Shown in pieces: positions 25,565 to 34,670 of a stretch of DNA of 64,000 bases (positions are counted from its first letter, which is position 1; each line of letters opens with the position of its first letter). Origin of the DNA: Winogradskyella psychrotolerans (lineage in GTDB: Bacteria; Bacteroidota; Bacteroidia; Flavobacteriales; Flavobacteriaceae); contig NZ_JAHKPN010000011.1 in the NCBI RefSeq assembly GCF_018860545.1, positions 1-64,000 of the forward strand, read 5' to 3'. Made by a program: the position numbers and the translations under genes. The notes below the pieces were generated by a model. It was not told the DNA's origin. It did not search any database and worked only from the letters and a program-made list of their open reading frames with translations.

Positions 25565-26959
25565 ATGAAAAAACTAATCTTATTTATTGCAGCCCTTTTA
25601 TTTAGCACCTTTTTCTACGACCAATCTATCGGACTTAACCTCTTTTTGTTCAGCATACTCACTGTGGTCATTCTTTTTATTAATAACAAAGCACATTTTA
25701 AAAATCGGAAAACCCAAATCTACACCATAGCCTACCTCATCACAGGACTGACCATCTTTTTTCATAGTTCTTCATTATCCATAATTGCCAACTTAGTCTC
25801 CTTCTTCACGTTAATCGGTCATTTATCTGAAACCAAATCTTCAATTTATATAAGTTGGCTTAATGGTTTGTACACCACTATCGCAGGACTATTTCACCGT
25901 AATTTTGCCTTATCCACTTCAAAACCAAACACTGAGAATTTAGAAAAAAAGGACAAAATAGATTATTTACACTGGGCGAAGATCATTTTAATTCCAACCG
26001 TAATCCTTATCACTTTTATTGCACTTTATAAAGAAGGAAATCCCGTTTTTAGCAACTTAATAGAACAAATAGATTTTGGATTTATAAACATACAATGGGT
26101 CTTAGTCGCAGGTTTAGGTTACTATTTATTCAGTAATATCCATACACCAATAGAAGTAGAACCAGCCACAGAACTCGATTTACAAACTGAAAACACCTTA
26201 CATAAAACAGCTGCATTTTCTATCCCCAAATTAAAACAAGAAAATCAACTAGGCGTGATTCTTATCGCGCTTTTAAATGCATTAATTGTAATGTATTTAT
26301 TAACCGATATCACTTTTATAACAACACAACAAGAGATTAAAGCGTCCTTATATTCTGCCCAAGTTCATAATGGTATCAATGCGCTCATTGCCTCTATTGT
26401 TATTGCTATCATGATTTTACTTTATGTATTTCGAGGTAACCTCAATTTTTACGAACAAAACGCCTCCTTAAAACGGCTTGCTTTTACTTGGATTGTTTTA
26501 AATATTCTATTAGTCCTGAGCATTGTATTTAAAAACAGTCAGTATATCTATTACTTTGGGTTAACCTACAAACGTATTGGAGTCATTGTCTACCTACTCC
26601 TTGCCACAATTGGATTGGTTACAACGCTTCTTAAAATAAATGGAGCAAAAAACAACTGGTATTTATTCAGAATAAACACACAAGCTGCGTTTGCAATCCT
26701 CATTATTTCTAGCACAATTAATTGGGATTATCACATTACAAATTACAATTTTAGTTATGCCAAATCCATGGATTATAAGTATGTCATTGCATTATCCGAT
26801 AACAACACCTTATTGTTAAATGAGCAGTTAGATAACGAAAACTTAAATGGAGATTCTATCCATCAAATCGAAGAGAAATATCACAACTACGTATACCGAT
26901 TACGAACTAATAATTGGCAAGAATTACGATATGATAATTTTAAAATAGACACCGAATAA
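25565..26959 (+). CDS. DUF4173-type multi-pass membrane protein
   Basis: The 464-residue protein has about ten to twelve hydrophobic segments and a C-terminal soluble stretch of about 60 residues (YVIALSDNNTLLLNEQ...NNWQELRYDN). The pattern, with GNPVFSNLIEQIDFGFINIQWVL in the middle, fits the DUF4153/DUF4173 family as I recall it; function is unknown. It opens an operon in which following genes are 1 base apart or overlap. It starts 13 bases after the second copy of the winged-helix operator, so it is likely controlled by the regulator encoded just upstream. Confidence 0.78.
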   Translation: MKKLILFIAALLFSTFFYDQSIGLNLFLFSILTVVILFINNKAHFKNRKTQIYTIAYLITGLTIFFHSSSLSIIANLVSFFTLIGHLSETKSSIYISWLNGLYTTIAGLFHRNFALSTSKPNTENLEKKDKIDYLHWAKIILIPTVILITFIALYKEGNPVFSNLIEQIDFGFINIQWVLVAGLGYYLFSNIHTPIEVEPATELDLQTENTLHKTAAFSIPKLKQENQLGVILIALLNALIVMYLLTDITFITTQQEIKASLYSAQVHNGINALIASIVIAIMILLYVFRGNLNFYEQNASLKRLAFTWIVLNILLVLSIVFKNSQYIYYFGLTYKRIGVIVYLLLATIGLVTTLLKINGAKNNWYLFRINTQAAFAILIISSTINWDYHITNYNFSYAKSMDYKYVIALSDNNTLLLNEQLDNENLNGDSIHQIEEKYHNYVYRLRTNNWQELRYDNFKIDTE

Positions 26960-26960
26960 C

Positions 26961-27293
26961 ATGGCTATTCTAATCTTATTTGTTTCGCTTTTTGTTGGTG
27001 GAATCACTTTCATCTTGGTACGGCTTAGTATATCGTGCATATTTTGGGCTTCCAAATACCGACATGATAAAATACGCGTATTCAACCTCTATTTTCCGTA
27101 TTACATTATAAGTGTATTTACGCTTTGTATTGCAGCAATTATTGGATTAAACAAGCATATTGTTGCCACTTATTATTTCAGTTTCGTGTTCAGCTTGTCG
27201 CTTTTTATTTGGAGATATGAACTCATACGAAGCAGAAAAACTCAGCATCACAACAACAACTATGTAAATTCAAATCATCCCGAATTACCATGA
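26961..27293 (+). CDS. hypothetical membrane protein
   Basis: The 110-residue protein has three hydrophobic segments and a polar C-terminus rich in Asn and His (TQHHNNNYVNSNHPELP). It starts one base after the DUF4173 stop codon and overlaps the next gene by four bases (ATGA), so it is clearly part of the operon. No family is recognised. Confidence 0.7.
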   Translation: MAILILFVSLFVGGITFILVRLSISCIFWASKYRHDKIRVFNLYFPYYIISVFTLCIAAIIGLNKHIVATYYFSFVFSLSLFIWRYELIRSRKTQHHNNNYVNSNHPELP

Positions 27294-27808
27294 ACAACCT
27301 ATTTAAAACTTTAAAAGCAAAACGCAAGCAATTGATCATTTGGTTGTTTGAACATTCACAACGCATTTATACCAATATGTTTAAAATTCATAAGCCTTGG
27401 CATATCACAAAACAAGATTTATTAAAGTTTCCGGAACCAACGTTTGGAAGACACTTGGGAGAATTCTTAGACAAACATAATTTTGAACTCATTCCAAAAG
27501 TTGAGCGTCACGATTGCTACCATGTACTTTGTGGATACAGCACTAAAGTTGAAGATGAAATCGCGTTGCAATGCCTTTGCTATGGCAACGGCAAACGCAG
27601 TCCGTATTTGTATGGAGCCATCATTCTTGGTGTGACCATTCTTCCAGATTACTATAAGTATTACCATCATTCTTTCAAAATAGGAAAAGCAGCCAATGCC
27701 TTTCATCATTTTGATTATAGAAAGCTCATGCATGTGTCTATTTCAGATTTTAGAGCTGCTATTTTTCCAAAACATGAACTAGTGAACCTTAAACACATCT
27801 CCGCATGA
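27290..27808 (+). CDS. Coq4-like protein with HDxxH-x11-E metal motif
   Basis: The 172-residue soluble protein has His74-Asp75-Cys-Tyr-His78 (HDCYHVLCGY), followed after exactly 11 residues by Glu90. That is the zinc-site motif HDxxH-x11-E known from the ubiquinone-biosynthesis protein Coq4. Bacteroidota make menaquinone, not ubiquinone, so a role in ubiquinone synthesis is unlikely. It may bind a quinone or another lipid. It overlaps both neighbours by four bases (ATGA) and is translationally coupled with the SanA-like gene. The N-terminal basic helices (KAKRKQLIIWLFEHSQRIY) could touch the membrane. Confidence 0.75.
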   Translation: MNNLFKTLKAKRKQLIIWLFEHSQRIYTNMFKIHKPWHITKQDLLKFPEPTFGRHLGEFLDKHNFELIPKVERHDCYHVLCGYSTKVEDEIALQCLCYGNGKRSPYLYGAIILGVTILPDYYKYYHHSFKIGKAANAFHHFDYRKLMHVSISDFRAAIFPKHELVNLKHISA

Positions 27809-28419
27809 AGACATTTAAAATCTTAATTCTAACAGGAATCTGCATGGTTTTTGGTGTGTTCGTCACCTTTCATTGGATCAGTTTTAAAGCTAAAGGCCTT
27901 ATATATGATGATATGGATACTATCCCAAAGAACAACGTCGGACTCGTCCTTGGAGCAAGCAAATGGGCACCCAGTGGCAATATCAACTTATTCTACAAAC
28001 ACCGAGTGGATGCAGCGGTTTCACTTTACAAAGCTGGTAAGATAGACTACATTTTAGTCAGTGGAGATAATGGCAGAAAAGACTATGATGAACCTACTGA
28101 TTTTAAAAATGATTTAGTCGCCAATGGGATTCCTGCTGAACATATATTTTTAGATTATGCAGGTTTTAGAACTTTAGATTCCATAGTGAGAGCTAAGAAA
28201 ATATTTGGTCAAAATTCTATGACCATCATTTCACAGAAATTTCATAATGAACGTGCTATATACATTGCACAACATTATGATATTGAAGCTATAGCCTATA
28301 ACGCCAAAGATGTTTATAAAACACCACCACGCGAATATTTAGCACGTACCAAAGCACGTTTAGACTTACTTTTTAATGTAAAACCTAAATTTTTAGGAGA
28401 TAAAATCGCTATTAAATAA
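27805..28419 (+). CDS. SanA/YdcF-like DUF218 membrane-anchored protein
   Basis: The 204-residue protein has one N-terminal membrane anchor (KILILTGICMVFGVFVTFHW) and a DUF218 domain: NVGLVLGASKWAPSGNINLFYKHRVDAAVSLYKAGKIDYILVSGDNGRKDYDEP. E. coli SanA, a relative with this exact layout, supports the envelope barrier against vancomycin at high temperature. The biochemical activity of the family is not settled. Here it follows the Coq4-like gene with a four-base overlap. The association with several small membrane proteins suggests an envelope-maintenance operon. Confidence 0.85.
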   Translation: MKTFKILILTGICMVFGVFVTFHWISFKAKGLIYDDMDTIPKNNVGLVLGASKWAPSGNINLFYKHRVDAAVSLYKAGKIDYILVSGDNGRKDYDEPTDFKNDLVANGIPAEHIFLDYAGFRTLDSIVRAKKIFGQNSMTIISQKFHNERAIYIAQHYDIEAIAYNAKDVYKTPPREYLARTKARLDLLFNVKPKFLGDKIAIK

Positions 28420-28435
28420 AATCACCAATACCATC

Positions 28436-28843
28436 ATGAAATTTCAATTTAACAAAAACTATTTAGTACTCGCACATAGCCTCTTTCTTATAGAATTGGC
28501 CATCGCCTTCATCATCAAAACAGGATTTATTCGCTACACCTTTGGCGATTATCTCGTTGTTATTTTACTATATGCAATTATTAGAGGATTCACCAACTTG
28601 AATGTGAGGGCGTCGAGTGTGGTCGTCCTCTTGATTGCTTATGGTATCGAATTGCTTCAACTCACCCCATTCTTAACCTACTTTAATTTACAAGATAGTT
28701 TTACAGCTAAACTCATTTTCGGTAGCACATTTCATCTATCTGACTTGCTCGCTTATACCTTAGGCATACTGACGGTTTTAGCTGTTGAAACATCAATTTC
28801 AAAACTACATAACAGACAAAATTTGAACCTATGGAAACTATAA
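28436..28843 (+). CDS. DUF2809 family membrane protein
   Basis: The 135-residue protein with four hydrophobic segments has the family's FIRYTFGDYLVVILLYAIIRG and YGIELLQLTPF patterns. Family function is unknown. It starts 16 bases after the SanA-like gene and overlaps the DUF1361 gene by 13 bases, so it is transcribed with them. Confidence 0.8.
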   Translation: MKFQFNKNYLVLAHSLFLIELAIAFIIKTGFIRYTFGDYLVVILLYAIIRGFTNLNVRASSVVVLLIAYGIELLQLTPFLTYFNLQDSFTAKLIFGSTFHLSDLLAYTLGILTVLAVETSISKLHNRQNLNLWKL

Positions 28844-29502
28844 AAACTTTAATTCAAGAGCGTTTTAAAACCTTATCATTAATCACAGTGGCCTTACTGT
28901 TTAGTGGTATTTTACTTATGGTACGCATGAAACTCAACAAGTCCTATTTCTTTTCATTTTTAATCTGGAATATATTTTTAGCCATCATCCCTTATGCCAC
29001 AACGATGTATTTGAATACCTCAAAAAATGTGAGCAAATTAAAACTTGGATTCTGGTTTATGGTGTGGTTGGCCTTTTTGCCCAATGCCCCTTATATTGTT
29101 ACGGATTTAATTCATATTAGAATAGGAAACGACTCGCTTTTATGGCTCGATGTGTTGGTGGTATTATCATTTGCATTAAGTGGACTCTTACTGTTTTACA
29201 TTTCCCTTTTGGATATGCAAACACTAGTGAAATCTAAATTTAAAACCCTTCCTGTTGAAATGATAAGTATCGCTATTCTTATGTTATGTGGATTTGGTGT
29301 TTACTTAGGACGTTTTCTACGTTACAATTCATAGGAAATCATTAGTCAACCACACTACCTGTTAATGGATATTGTAAATATGATTATCGCACCATTTCAG
29401 CACTTTGAAGCCTGGTTATTTACTTTTGGTTTCAGTGCGTTTTTAGTCGTAGGCTTTTGGATGTTTAAGAATTTTTATCGCCACGACTCCAATTTAAATT
29501 GA
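28831..29502 (+). pseudogene. DUF1361 membrane protein interrupted by an in-frame TAG
   Basis: The intact part (28831-29334, 167 residues) has the DUF1361 core LPNAPYIVTDLIHI and ends GVYLGRFLRYNS at a TAG codon (29332-29334). Reading on in the same frame gives 55 further sense codons: EIISQPHYLLMDIVNMI, then a hydrophobic helix (AWLFTFGFSAFLVVGFWMF), up to TGA at 29500-29502. In the family, as I recall it, the RF.RWNSWD(I) block continues through a Trp here. A single TGG to TAG change therefore explains the stop. It is either a recent nonsense mutation losing the last membrane helix, a sequencing error, or read-through. It is the last gene of the DUF4173 operon. Confidence 0.8.
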
Positions 29503-29561
29503 CACATCAATCAAATTTGCATTCTAGTGCTTATCTTTATCTACAAAAACCACAAATAACT

Positions 29562-31439
29562 ATGAAAAAAATAAACCTCGCAGCTGTTATATTACTTTTA
29601 TTGCTATCTTGTAAAGACGACAAGAAAACAGAACTACAACCTATAGTAATTGGAGATTTTAGTTTTACATCCCCAACTATTAAAGCTAATGAACCTTTTA
29701 AAATCACCTATAATGGAGATGGTGATCTCGATGACAGCTTTTATTATCAGGTTAATCATGCCAATCACTATCCTCTCGATTTAGATTTTGTAAACAACTC
29801 TGCAACCATAACTGTTCCTGACAGTATTTCAGTAATAGCGTTTAATTTTAAAATAGATGAAACCTATGACGACAACAATGCAGACGGTTACCTTTTTTCT
29901 GTTGTAAATAATGAAGGGCAAGTTGCAAAAGATGAAGATGCTGCAACAGAATATTATGCTTTTAATACCGGTAAAAACTATGGTATAACCGGGGATGCTG
30001 AAAATGCTTTGATAACTATTGAGACTGCTATTGAGAAGCATCCTGAATTGACTAAAGATTGGGTTAATGTTCACTTTTATTTAACCAGACAAGTTGATGC
30101 TAATCAACTTTCAAATCTTGGCGAGGCTTATCTTTCAAAATATAAAACCGAACAGGTAAAATCTCTTGAAGATTATGAGATGTTATCTAACATATATTCC
30201 GGACTACGAGATTCTGAACGAAATGACAGCATTCTCAACATCATTTCAGAAAAATATCCTAATAGTAATTTAGCATTTAGACCCATAATCAATTCTTATT
30301 TTGATGCCAAAGATTTAGTCAGTAAAGAAACGATTTTTGAAACGCACAAAGAAGCCATTATAAACCATTCAGACGGTAAATTCATCATCCAAAATATTGC
30401 CTTAGCTAATTACAACGACGGAAATGAAGACGCTTTTCACAAGTACCTAGACCTAATGGATAATGAGTATTCTAAAGCCTCGATATACAACAGTATTGCT
30501 TGGCCAAAAGCTGAAAAAGGTGAAGATATTGAAGCAGCCATGGCATTATCAAAACAATCTTTAGATTTGGTTGAAGCTGAACAAAAAGCACTTAAAAATA
30601 AACCTGACTATTACAGCCCAAAACAATACGAAAACAGTTTAAAGCAAACTTATGGTATGTATGCTGACACCTATGCTTTACTCGCTTTTAAAAATGATGA
30701 TATAAAGGAAGCCATAAAGTATCAATCTATAGCGGTTGAAGATGATGCTAATGGAGAAATTAATGAACGTTATATTCAGTTTTTAATGGCAGATGAACAA
30801 TATAAAACCGTTGTTGAAAACGCTGCAGAATTTATTGAAGAAGGTAGAAGCACGGCAAAACTAAAATCTTATTTCTTAGAAGCGGTTAAAAATGAAGATG
30901 ACACTAAAGATGCGGATATGATGTTGGCAAAACTTGAAGAAACAGCTAAGGCTGCTGAGATGGAAGCCATAAAGAAAACCATGATAGACAAAGAAGCTCC
31001 CGATTTCACTTTAAAGAACCTAGAAGGAAAAGATGTGACGTTATCATCTTTAAAAGGCAAAACCGTTGTTTTAGATTTTTGGGCAACATGGTGTGGCCCT
31101 TGTATTGCTTCGTTTCCAGGTATGCAAAAAGCCGTGACAAAATACAAAGACGATGAGACTATCGAATTTCTATTTATAGACACTTTTGAAGATGGTAAAG
31201 ATCGTATAGAGAACGTATCAAAATTTATAGCAGATAATAACTATGATTTTAATGTACTCATAGATCCTAAAGAAGAAAACGGAAATCACACTGTTGTAAA
31301 TGCTTACGATATAACTGGAATACCAACTAAAATCATCGTAGGACCAAGTGGAAGAATTAACTTTATTTCTGTCGGGTTTAGTGGCTCCGCAGATAAAGAA
31401 GTTAGTAAAATTAATACGATGATAGAAATACTAAACTGA
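29562..31439 (+). CDS. TlpA-like thioredoxin-fold lipoprotein with a long N-terminal region
   Basis: The 625-residue lipoprotein (MKKINLAAVILLLLLSCKDD, Cys17) has a C-terminal TlpA/ResA-like thioredoxin domain. This contains the active site FWATWCGPCIASFPGM near residue 510 and the cis-proline region DITGIPTKII near 590. About 480 residues precede it, with helical, TPR-like stretches rich in Ala, Glu and Lys. It should act as a periplasmic thiol-disulfide oxidoreductase. The frame runs back to a TTG at 29499, but the ATG at 29562 gives the proper lipoprotein signal. A bidirectional terminator follows. Confidence 0.9.
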   Translation: MKKINLAAVILLLLLSCKDDKKTELQPIVIGDFSFTSPTIKANEPFKITYNGDGDLDDSFYYQVNHANHYPLDLDFVNNSATITVPDSISVIAFNFKIDETYDDNNADGYLFSVVNNEGQVAKDEDAATEYYAFNTGKNYGITGDAENALITIETAIEKHPELTKDWVNVHFYLTRQVDANQLSNLGEAYLSKYKTEQVKSLEDYEMLSNIYSGLRDSERNDSILNIISEKYPNSNLAFRPIINSYFDAKDLVSKETIFETHKEAIINHSDGKFIIQNIALANYNDGNEDAFHKYLDLMDNEYSKASIYNSIAWPKAEKGEDIEAAMALSKQSLDLVEAEQKALKNKPDYYSPKQYENSLKQTYGMYADTYALLAFKNDDIKEAIKYQSIAVEDDANGEINERYIQFLMADEQYKTVVENAAEFIEEGRSTAKLKSYFLEAVKNEDDTKDADMMLAKLEETAKAAEMEAIKKTMIDKEAPDFTLKNLEGKDVTLSSLKGKTVVLDFWATWCGPCIASFPGMQKAVTKYKDDETIEFLFIDTFEDGKDRIENVSKFIADNNYDFNVLIDPKEENGNHTVVNAYDITGIPTKIIVGPSGRINFISVGFSGSADKEVSKINTMIEILN

Positions 31440-31457
31440 AATAATAATAATCATAAA

Positions 31458-31488
31458 AAAGAGGCATCCTAATTAAGAATGCCTCTTT
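31458..31488. terminator. bidirectional terminator
   Basis: AAAGAGGCAT (31458-31467) pairs perfectly with ATGCCTCTTT (31479-31488) over an 11-base loop. It lies between two convergent genes (stop codons at 31439 and 31492), with A and T runs on both sides, so it serves both. Confidence 0.85.
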
Positions 31489-31491
31489 AAA

Positions 31492-32694
31492 TTATTTTCC
31501 GTCGATATAGTCTTGTAAATAACTGAACCGCTTCGTTAATTTCCCATTTTCAGTCATCTGAGCACGTTTTAAGATTTCCCGTTCATCATTATTGAAGAAC
31601 GCAGGAATTACGTGTTCTAAAAATGTTTCACCAAAACCTTCACTAGCATCTTTTGGTAATTCACAGGGTAAATTATCTACAGCCATAACGGTTATTGCGC
31701 CTTCGGCATCATAATCCACTTCTTTTTCAGAATTGGGATCATACCCATAAAATGGATCTTCAATAGTTGAAGGTCGTATTGTGCTCGCCACAGGACCATC
31801 AATATCACAAGAGATATCAGCCACTAAATTGATCCTGAAATCAGGATGCTTGGCATCTTCTCTCGTAAATAAATACGGTGCATTATTCCCGTAAAAATGA
31901 CCTGCTATAAAATAATCGGTTTCCTTAGCATAAGGCATAAAGTTACTTTCATAACCCGATGGATCTTTGTAAAATTTAAAGCGATCTCCAACTTTTCCAT
32001 CGGTTCGTTTGGCATACTCCATTACATCTGCCATAACATAGACAGGCTCTGTAAATTGAGATGTTAAATACAAGGCATCACTAATTTGTTTAATCCCTAA
32101 ATGATCTAAAATCTCTTTGGCTCCATGTGCTACTTTTCCTGTTCCGGTGAGTAAAATTTTAATATTCGGAATGGTTATTTTATCTAATTCAGATTTCACC
32201 TCGTTTAAATCGGCAAGTGTTTCAACTTTTGGCAGTATAAACAAGCCATCTCGCAATCCTAACGCTCTAAAACCATTATAAGCACCAACTAACCCAGCAT
32301 AACGACCAAAACCAATGAGTCGTGCTCCACTCTTTTTAATAATGGTTTCGTGATCAAACATTTCTATATTTTTCTCTAACATGGCTAACAACAATGTCCT
32401 ATTGTAAGGCTGTTTTTTAATGGTATGTGAGAAGTAGAAATATTTTTTATTAGGAATTAAATTTTCAATCGGCACTTCTTTAACTCCAATCATTACATCG
32501 GCATGAGAGACATCATCCAACACCTCAAATCCTAATTTTCTATAAGCATCGTCAGGAAAGATTCTTATTTCCGAAGACTCTACAATAAATGTAGCCTCTG
32601 GAAATTGGCTTCTAGCTTCAGCTAAATGTTCAGGAGAAAACACCACACGTCTGTCTGGTGGATTTTTACGTTCTTTTATGATGGCGAATGTCAT
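31492..32694 (-). CDS. saccharopine/alanine dehydrogenase-like oxidoreductase
   Basis: The 400-residue protein has the AlaDH/PNT N-terminal domain start (MTFAIIKERKNPPDRRVVFSPEHL) with the substrate-binding Arg and Lys region. A second region follows with KSGARLIGFGRYAGLVGAYNGFRALG and a nucleotide-binding ILLTGTGKVAHGAKEILDHLG loop. This matches NAD-dependent lysine-forming saccharopine dehydrogenase (LYS1-like) proteins rather than classical alanine dehydrogenase, because the Rossmann loop reads GTGKVAxG. The reaction is therefore probably NAD(P)H-dependent amino-acid metabolism, perhaps lysine degradation; no neighbouring lysine genes are present. Length is complete. Confidence 0.82.
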   Translation of the reverse strand: MTFAIIKERKNPPDRRVVFSPEHLAEARSQFPEATFIVESSEIRIFPDDAYRKLGFEVLDDVSHADVMIGVKEVPIENLIPNKKYFYFSHTIKKQPYNRTLLLAMLEKNIEMFDHETIIKKSGARLIGFGRYAGLVGAYNGFRALGLRDGLFILPKVETLADLNEVKSELDKITIPNIKILLTGTGKVAHGAKEILDHLGIKQISDALYLTSQFTEPVYVMADVMEYAKRTDGKVGDRFKFYKDPSGYESNFMPYAKETDYFIAGHFYGNNAPYLFTREDAKHPDFRINLVADISCDIDGPVASTIRPSTIEDPFYGYDPNSEKEVDYDAEGAITVMAVDNLPCELPKDASEGFGETFLEHVIPAFFNNDEREILKRAQMTENGKLTKRFSYLQDYIDGK

Positions 32695-32824
32695 ACTAAT
32701 TATAATTTTAAGACTGACAAAACTGTCAAAATCTAATATGGAATAATATTTGTACGAATGTAAAAGGATTTATGAGGTTGCGCAACTTTTTTCGTAACTT
32801 CGCCGTCCATTTATTTTAAACTTT

Positions 32825-33218
32825 GGGGTCGACTGGTTTTGACAGCGAGATTAATTAGATGGTAAGCACGTGGTGTAATGGCATTGAAACACCTAAAAGG
32901 CTAGACCAAATTTTAAACGGCGAGAATAACTACGCTTTAGCTGCATAATCTGAATTATAGTAAGATTTCGTGCTCATTCCTACTAGGTAGGAAGGCTAAA
33001 TGTCTCCGAAAAGCCCTGGTCAGTGGCGTTTCTGCATGAGGCATCGTAAAAATTGACTAAGATTAGGTAGCGCTTTGATGCCTTTTCAAGATTAAAAAGC
33101 TAAGTTGTAAGTGGGTTGTTTGTAACCAGCTTGCAATCGAAAATCTAAGAACAAAATAAACGTGTAGAAAGCCTTTTGGTTACTTGTTTGGACGAGAGTT
33201 CGATTCTCTCCGACTCCA
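32825..33218 (+). ncRNA. ssrA: transfer-messenger RNA (tmRNA)
   Basis: The 5' end GGGGTCGACTGGTTTTGACA and 3' end GAGAGTTCGATTCTCTCCGACTCCA form the tRNA-like domain: GGGGTCG pairs with CGACTCC with one G-U, and the T-arm is GAGAG/CTCTC around TTCGATT. CCA is not encoded (CGA follows the discriminator A). The tag reading frame is 32919-32948: GGC GAG AAT AAC TAC GCT TTA GCT GCA TAA, giving GENNYALAA, the usual ending of Bacteroidota tags. It rescues stalled ribosomes and marks the peptides for proteolysis together with SmpB. Confidence 0.97.
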
Positions 33219-33251
33219 CGACACTCACAACTGCGTTGTGAATGAAAATAT

Positions 33252-33284
33252 AAAAATCCATCAAGTTTACTTGAATGGATTTTT
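33252..33284 (+). terminator. terminator of ssrA
   Basis: AAAAATCCATCAAG (33252-33265) pairs with CTTGAATGGATTTTT (33270-33284) around a TTTA loop with one bulged A. It ends in a T run, 34 bases after the mature tmRNA end. A short CACAAC/GTTGTG hairpin (33226-33240) lies between and could assist 3' processing. Confidence 0.8.
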
Positions 33285-33380
33285 GTGTTTTTAGTCATCA
33301 GTCTTGCAAAGACTGGCAGTTGTATTTGCAACATTGAAGTCATTAGAGAACAACGCAGTTAATCTCACTAACTTCACAAA

Positions 33381-33414
33381 AAAACCCTGTAAACAATTAA
33401 TTTACAGGGTTTTT
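33381..33414. terminator. terminator between ssrA and the convergent fusion gene
   Basis: AAAACCCTGTAAA (33381-33393) pairs with TTTACAGGGTTTT (33401-33413) with a 7-base loop and T/A runs on both sides. It lies 105 bases beyond the stop codon of the minus-strand gene at 33519 and probably ends it. Apart from this and the ssrA terminator, nothing is seen in 33219-33518. Confidence 0.8.
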
Positions 33415-33518
33415 AATTTTATTTAATATCATCCTAGTGTACACGTATGCATCCATAGTGTTACTTAACTAACCTAATTTAAACGCGGAAGATAATTGAC
33501 GCTACCAACCAGAGTTAT

Positions 33519-34670
33519 TTACAATACTTCTTTCCTACGAATATTAATTCGCATAGTACCTTCTATTGGTTGTTCAGAGACTAATACTAAATAGCCTCCT
33601 CCTCCAGCACCAGCTAATTTCCATGCAAGTGCTTTATCTTTATATTTCGCAATCTCAGCATTTATTTTTGGATTAATCATCGCAGGAAACATCTTAGTCT
33701 GCGCATTAAATGATTCTAGAAATCCTTCAGCAAATCTCTCTAAATCTTCACTTTTAATAGCCTCCCATACCTTATCGGCTGAATCAGCAAGTGATTTTAC
33801 GTTATCTTCAGTTACATAAGTTTCTGTTAGCAAATCTAACTCTTGTTCTCTAGGCCAGAGCAGCACCATACAAAGATGTTCTTCTAACCATGTAAGCGTA
33901 GATTCTGAATGAATGGATTCAAATTTAGTTGGCCAATACTCGTTATCATAATGATGTCTAACGACTCCAGGCATACATATTCCGACCGCATCTTGTGCAC
34001 CTGAAATTAATGTTGACCCAGGAGTATTTTCAAATTTGAAAAGTATTTCAGCTAATTTTTCTGGTTTATCGAAAGGCAAGTAATGTGGCCATATTTTTTT
34101 TGCTGCATTTCTAGTTGAGGTAGACATCCCACAACGTTCATTATACTCTATGATGGGTTCGAGAGATAACGTTATAGCCCATCCAGGATGATACTTAGAA
34201 ACATATGGTTGATCTATCCATGTCCCTGCTAAATCGATTCTATAAGGTAATGAACAATTCCCTGAAGTCCTTATTGCAGTAGTTGAACGCGGTGGAAGGT
34301 CGGCATCTGGTACGCGTCTCAAAACTTTTAATTCAATACCCAAAGAATTACAAAACTCTTCTTTCATTGAAGAAAAACCATCTTCATTCACCACAAAAAG
34401 ATCTGGCTTTAACTTTTCAAGTTCATCCTTAAAATCCAAAATTCCTGACCCACTATTAACAAAAACCTCTTTTACATACTTTATGGAGTCAATCATGTAA
34501 AGTCTTTCTTGTTCTGAAGTAATGGTTTTACGTCCCTTTAATTTTTCAATTGTCGCATCAGAACCTATTCCAACATATAGATCTCCATAACTAGCAGCTT
34601 CTTTAAAAAAAGCGACATGTCCACTGTGCAGCATATCAAAACAACCTGAGACAAATATTTTTTTATTCAT
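33519..34670 (-). CDS. cytidylyltransferase-GHMP kinase fusion protein
   Basis: The 383-residue protein has two parts. Residues 1-135 form a cytidylyltransferase-like domain: KIFVSGCFDMLHSGH gives the HxGH nucleotide-binding motif at residues 15-18, and PPRSTTAIRTSG lies near residue 127. From residue 140, PYRIDLAGTWIDQPYVSKYHPGWAITLSL is the opening of GHMP-superfamily sugar kinases (compare heptose and fucose kinases). AGAGGGGYLVLV near 355 is the C-terminal GHMP motif. The middle ATP-loop (PxxxGLGSS) is weak (TPGSTLISGAQDAVGI). The protein probably phosphorylates a sugar and then joins it to a nucleotide, like HldE or Fkp but built from different parts. It is monocistronic, with a 370-base upstream gap. 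Confidence 0.8.
   Translation of the reverse strand: MNKKIFVSGCFDMLHSGHVAFFKEAASYGDLYVGIGSDATIEKLKGRKTITSEQERLYMIDSIKYVKEVFVNSGSGILDFKDELEKLKPDLFVVNEDGFSSMKEEFCNSLGIELKVLRRVPDADLPPRSTTAIRTSGNCSLPYRIDLAGTWIDQPYVSKYHPGWAITLSLEPIIEYNERCGMSTSTRNAAKKIWPHYLPFDKPEKLAEILFKFENTPGSTLISGAQDAVGICMPGVVRHHYDNEYWPTKFESIHSESTLTWLEEHLCMVLLWPREQELDLLTETYVTEDNVKSLADSADKVWEAIKSEDLERFAEGFLESFNAQTKMFPAMINPKINAEIAKYKDKALAWKLAGAGGGGYLVLVSEQPIEGTMRINIRRKEVL

Noticed and set aside
29499-29561. Upstream TTG start for the thioredoxin-fold lipoprotein
   Set aside because: It overlaps the end of the DUF1361 frame and would bury the lipoprotein signal; ATG at 29562 gives a clean lipobox.
33092-33343. 83-residue open frame on the minus strand
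   Set aside because: It runs antisense through the tmRNA 3' half and its terminator; no domain, and the overlapping RNA gene is certain.
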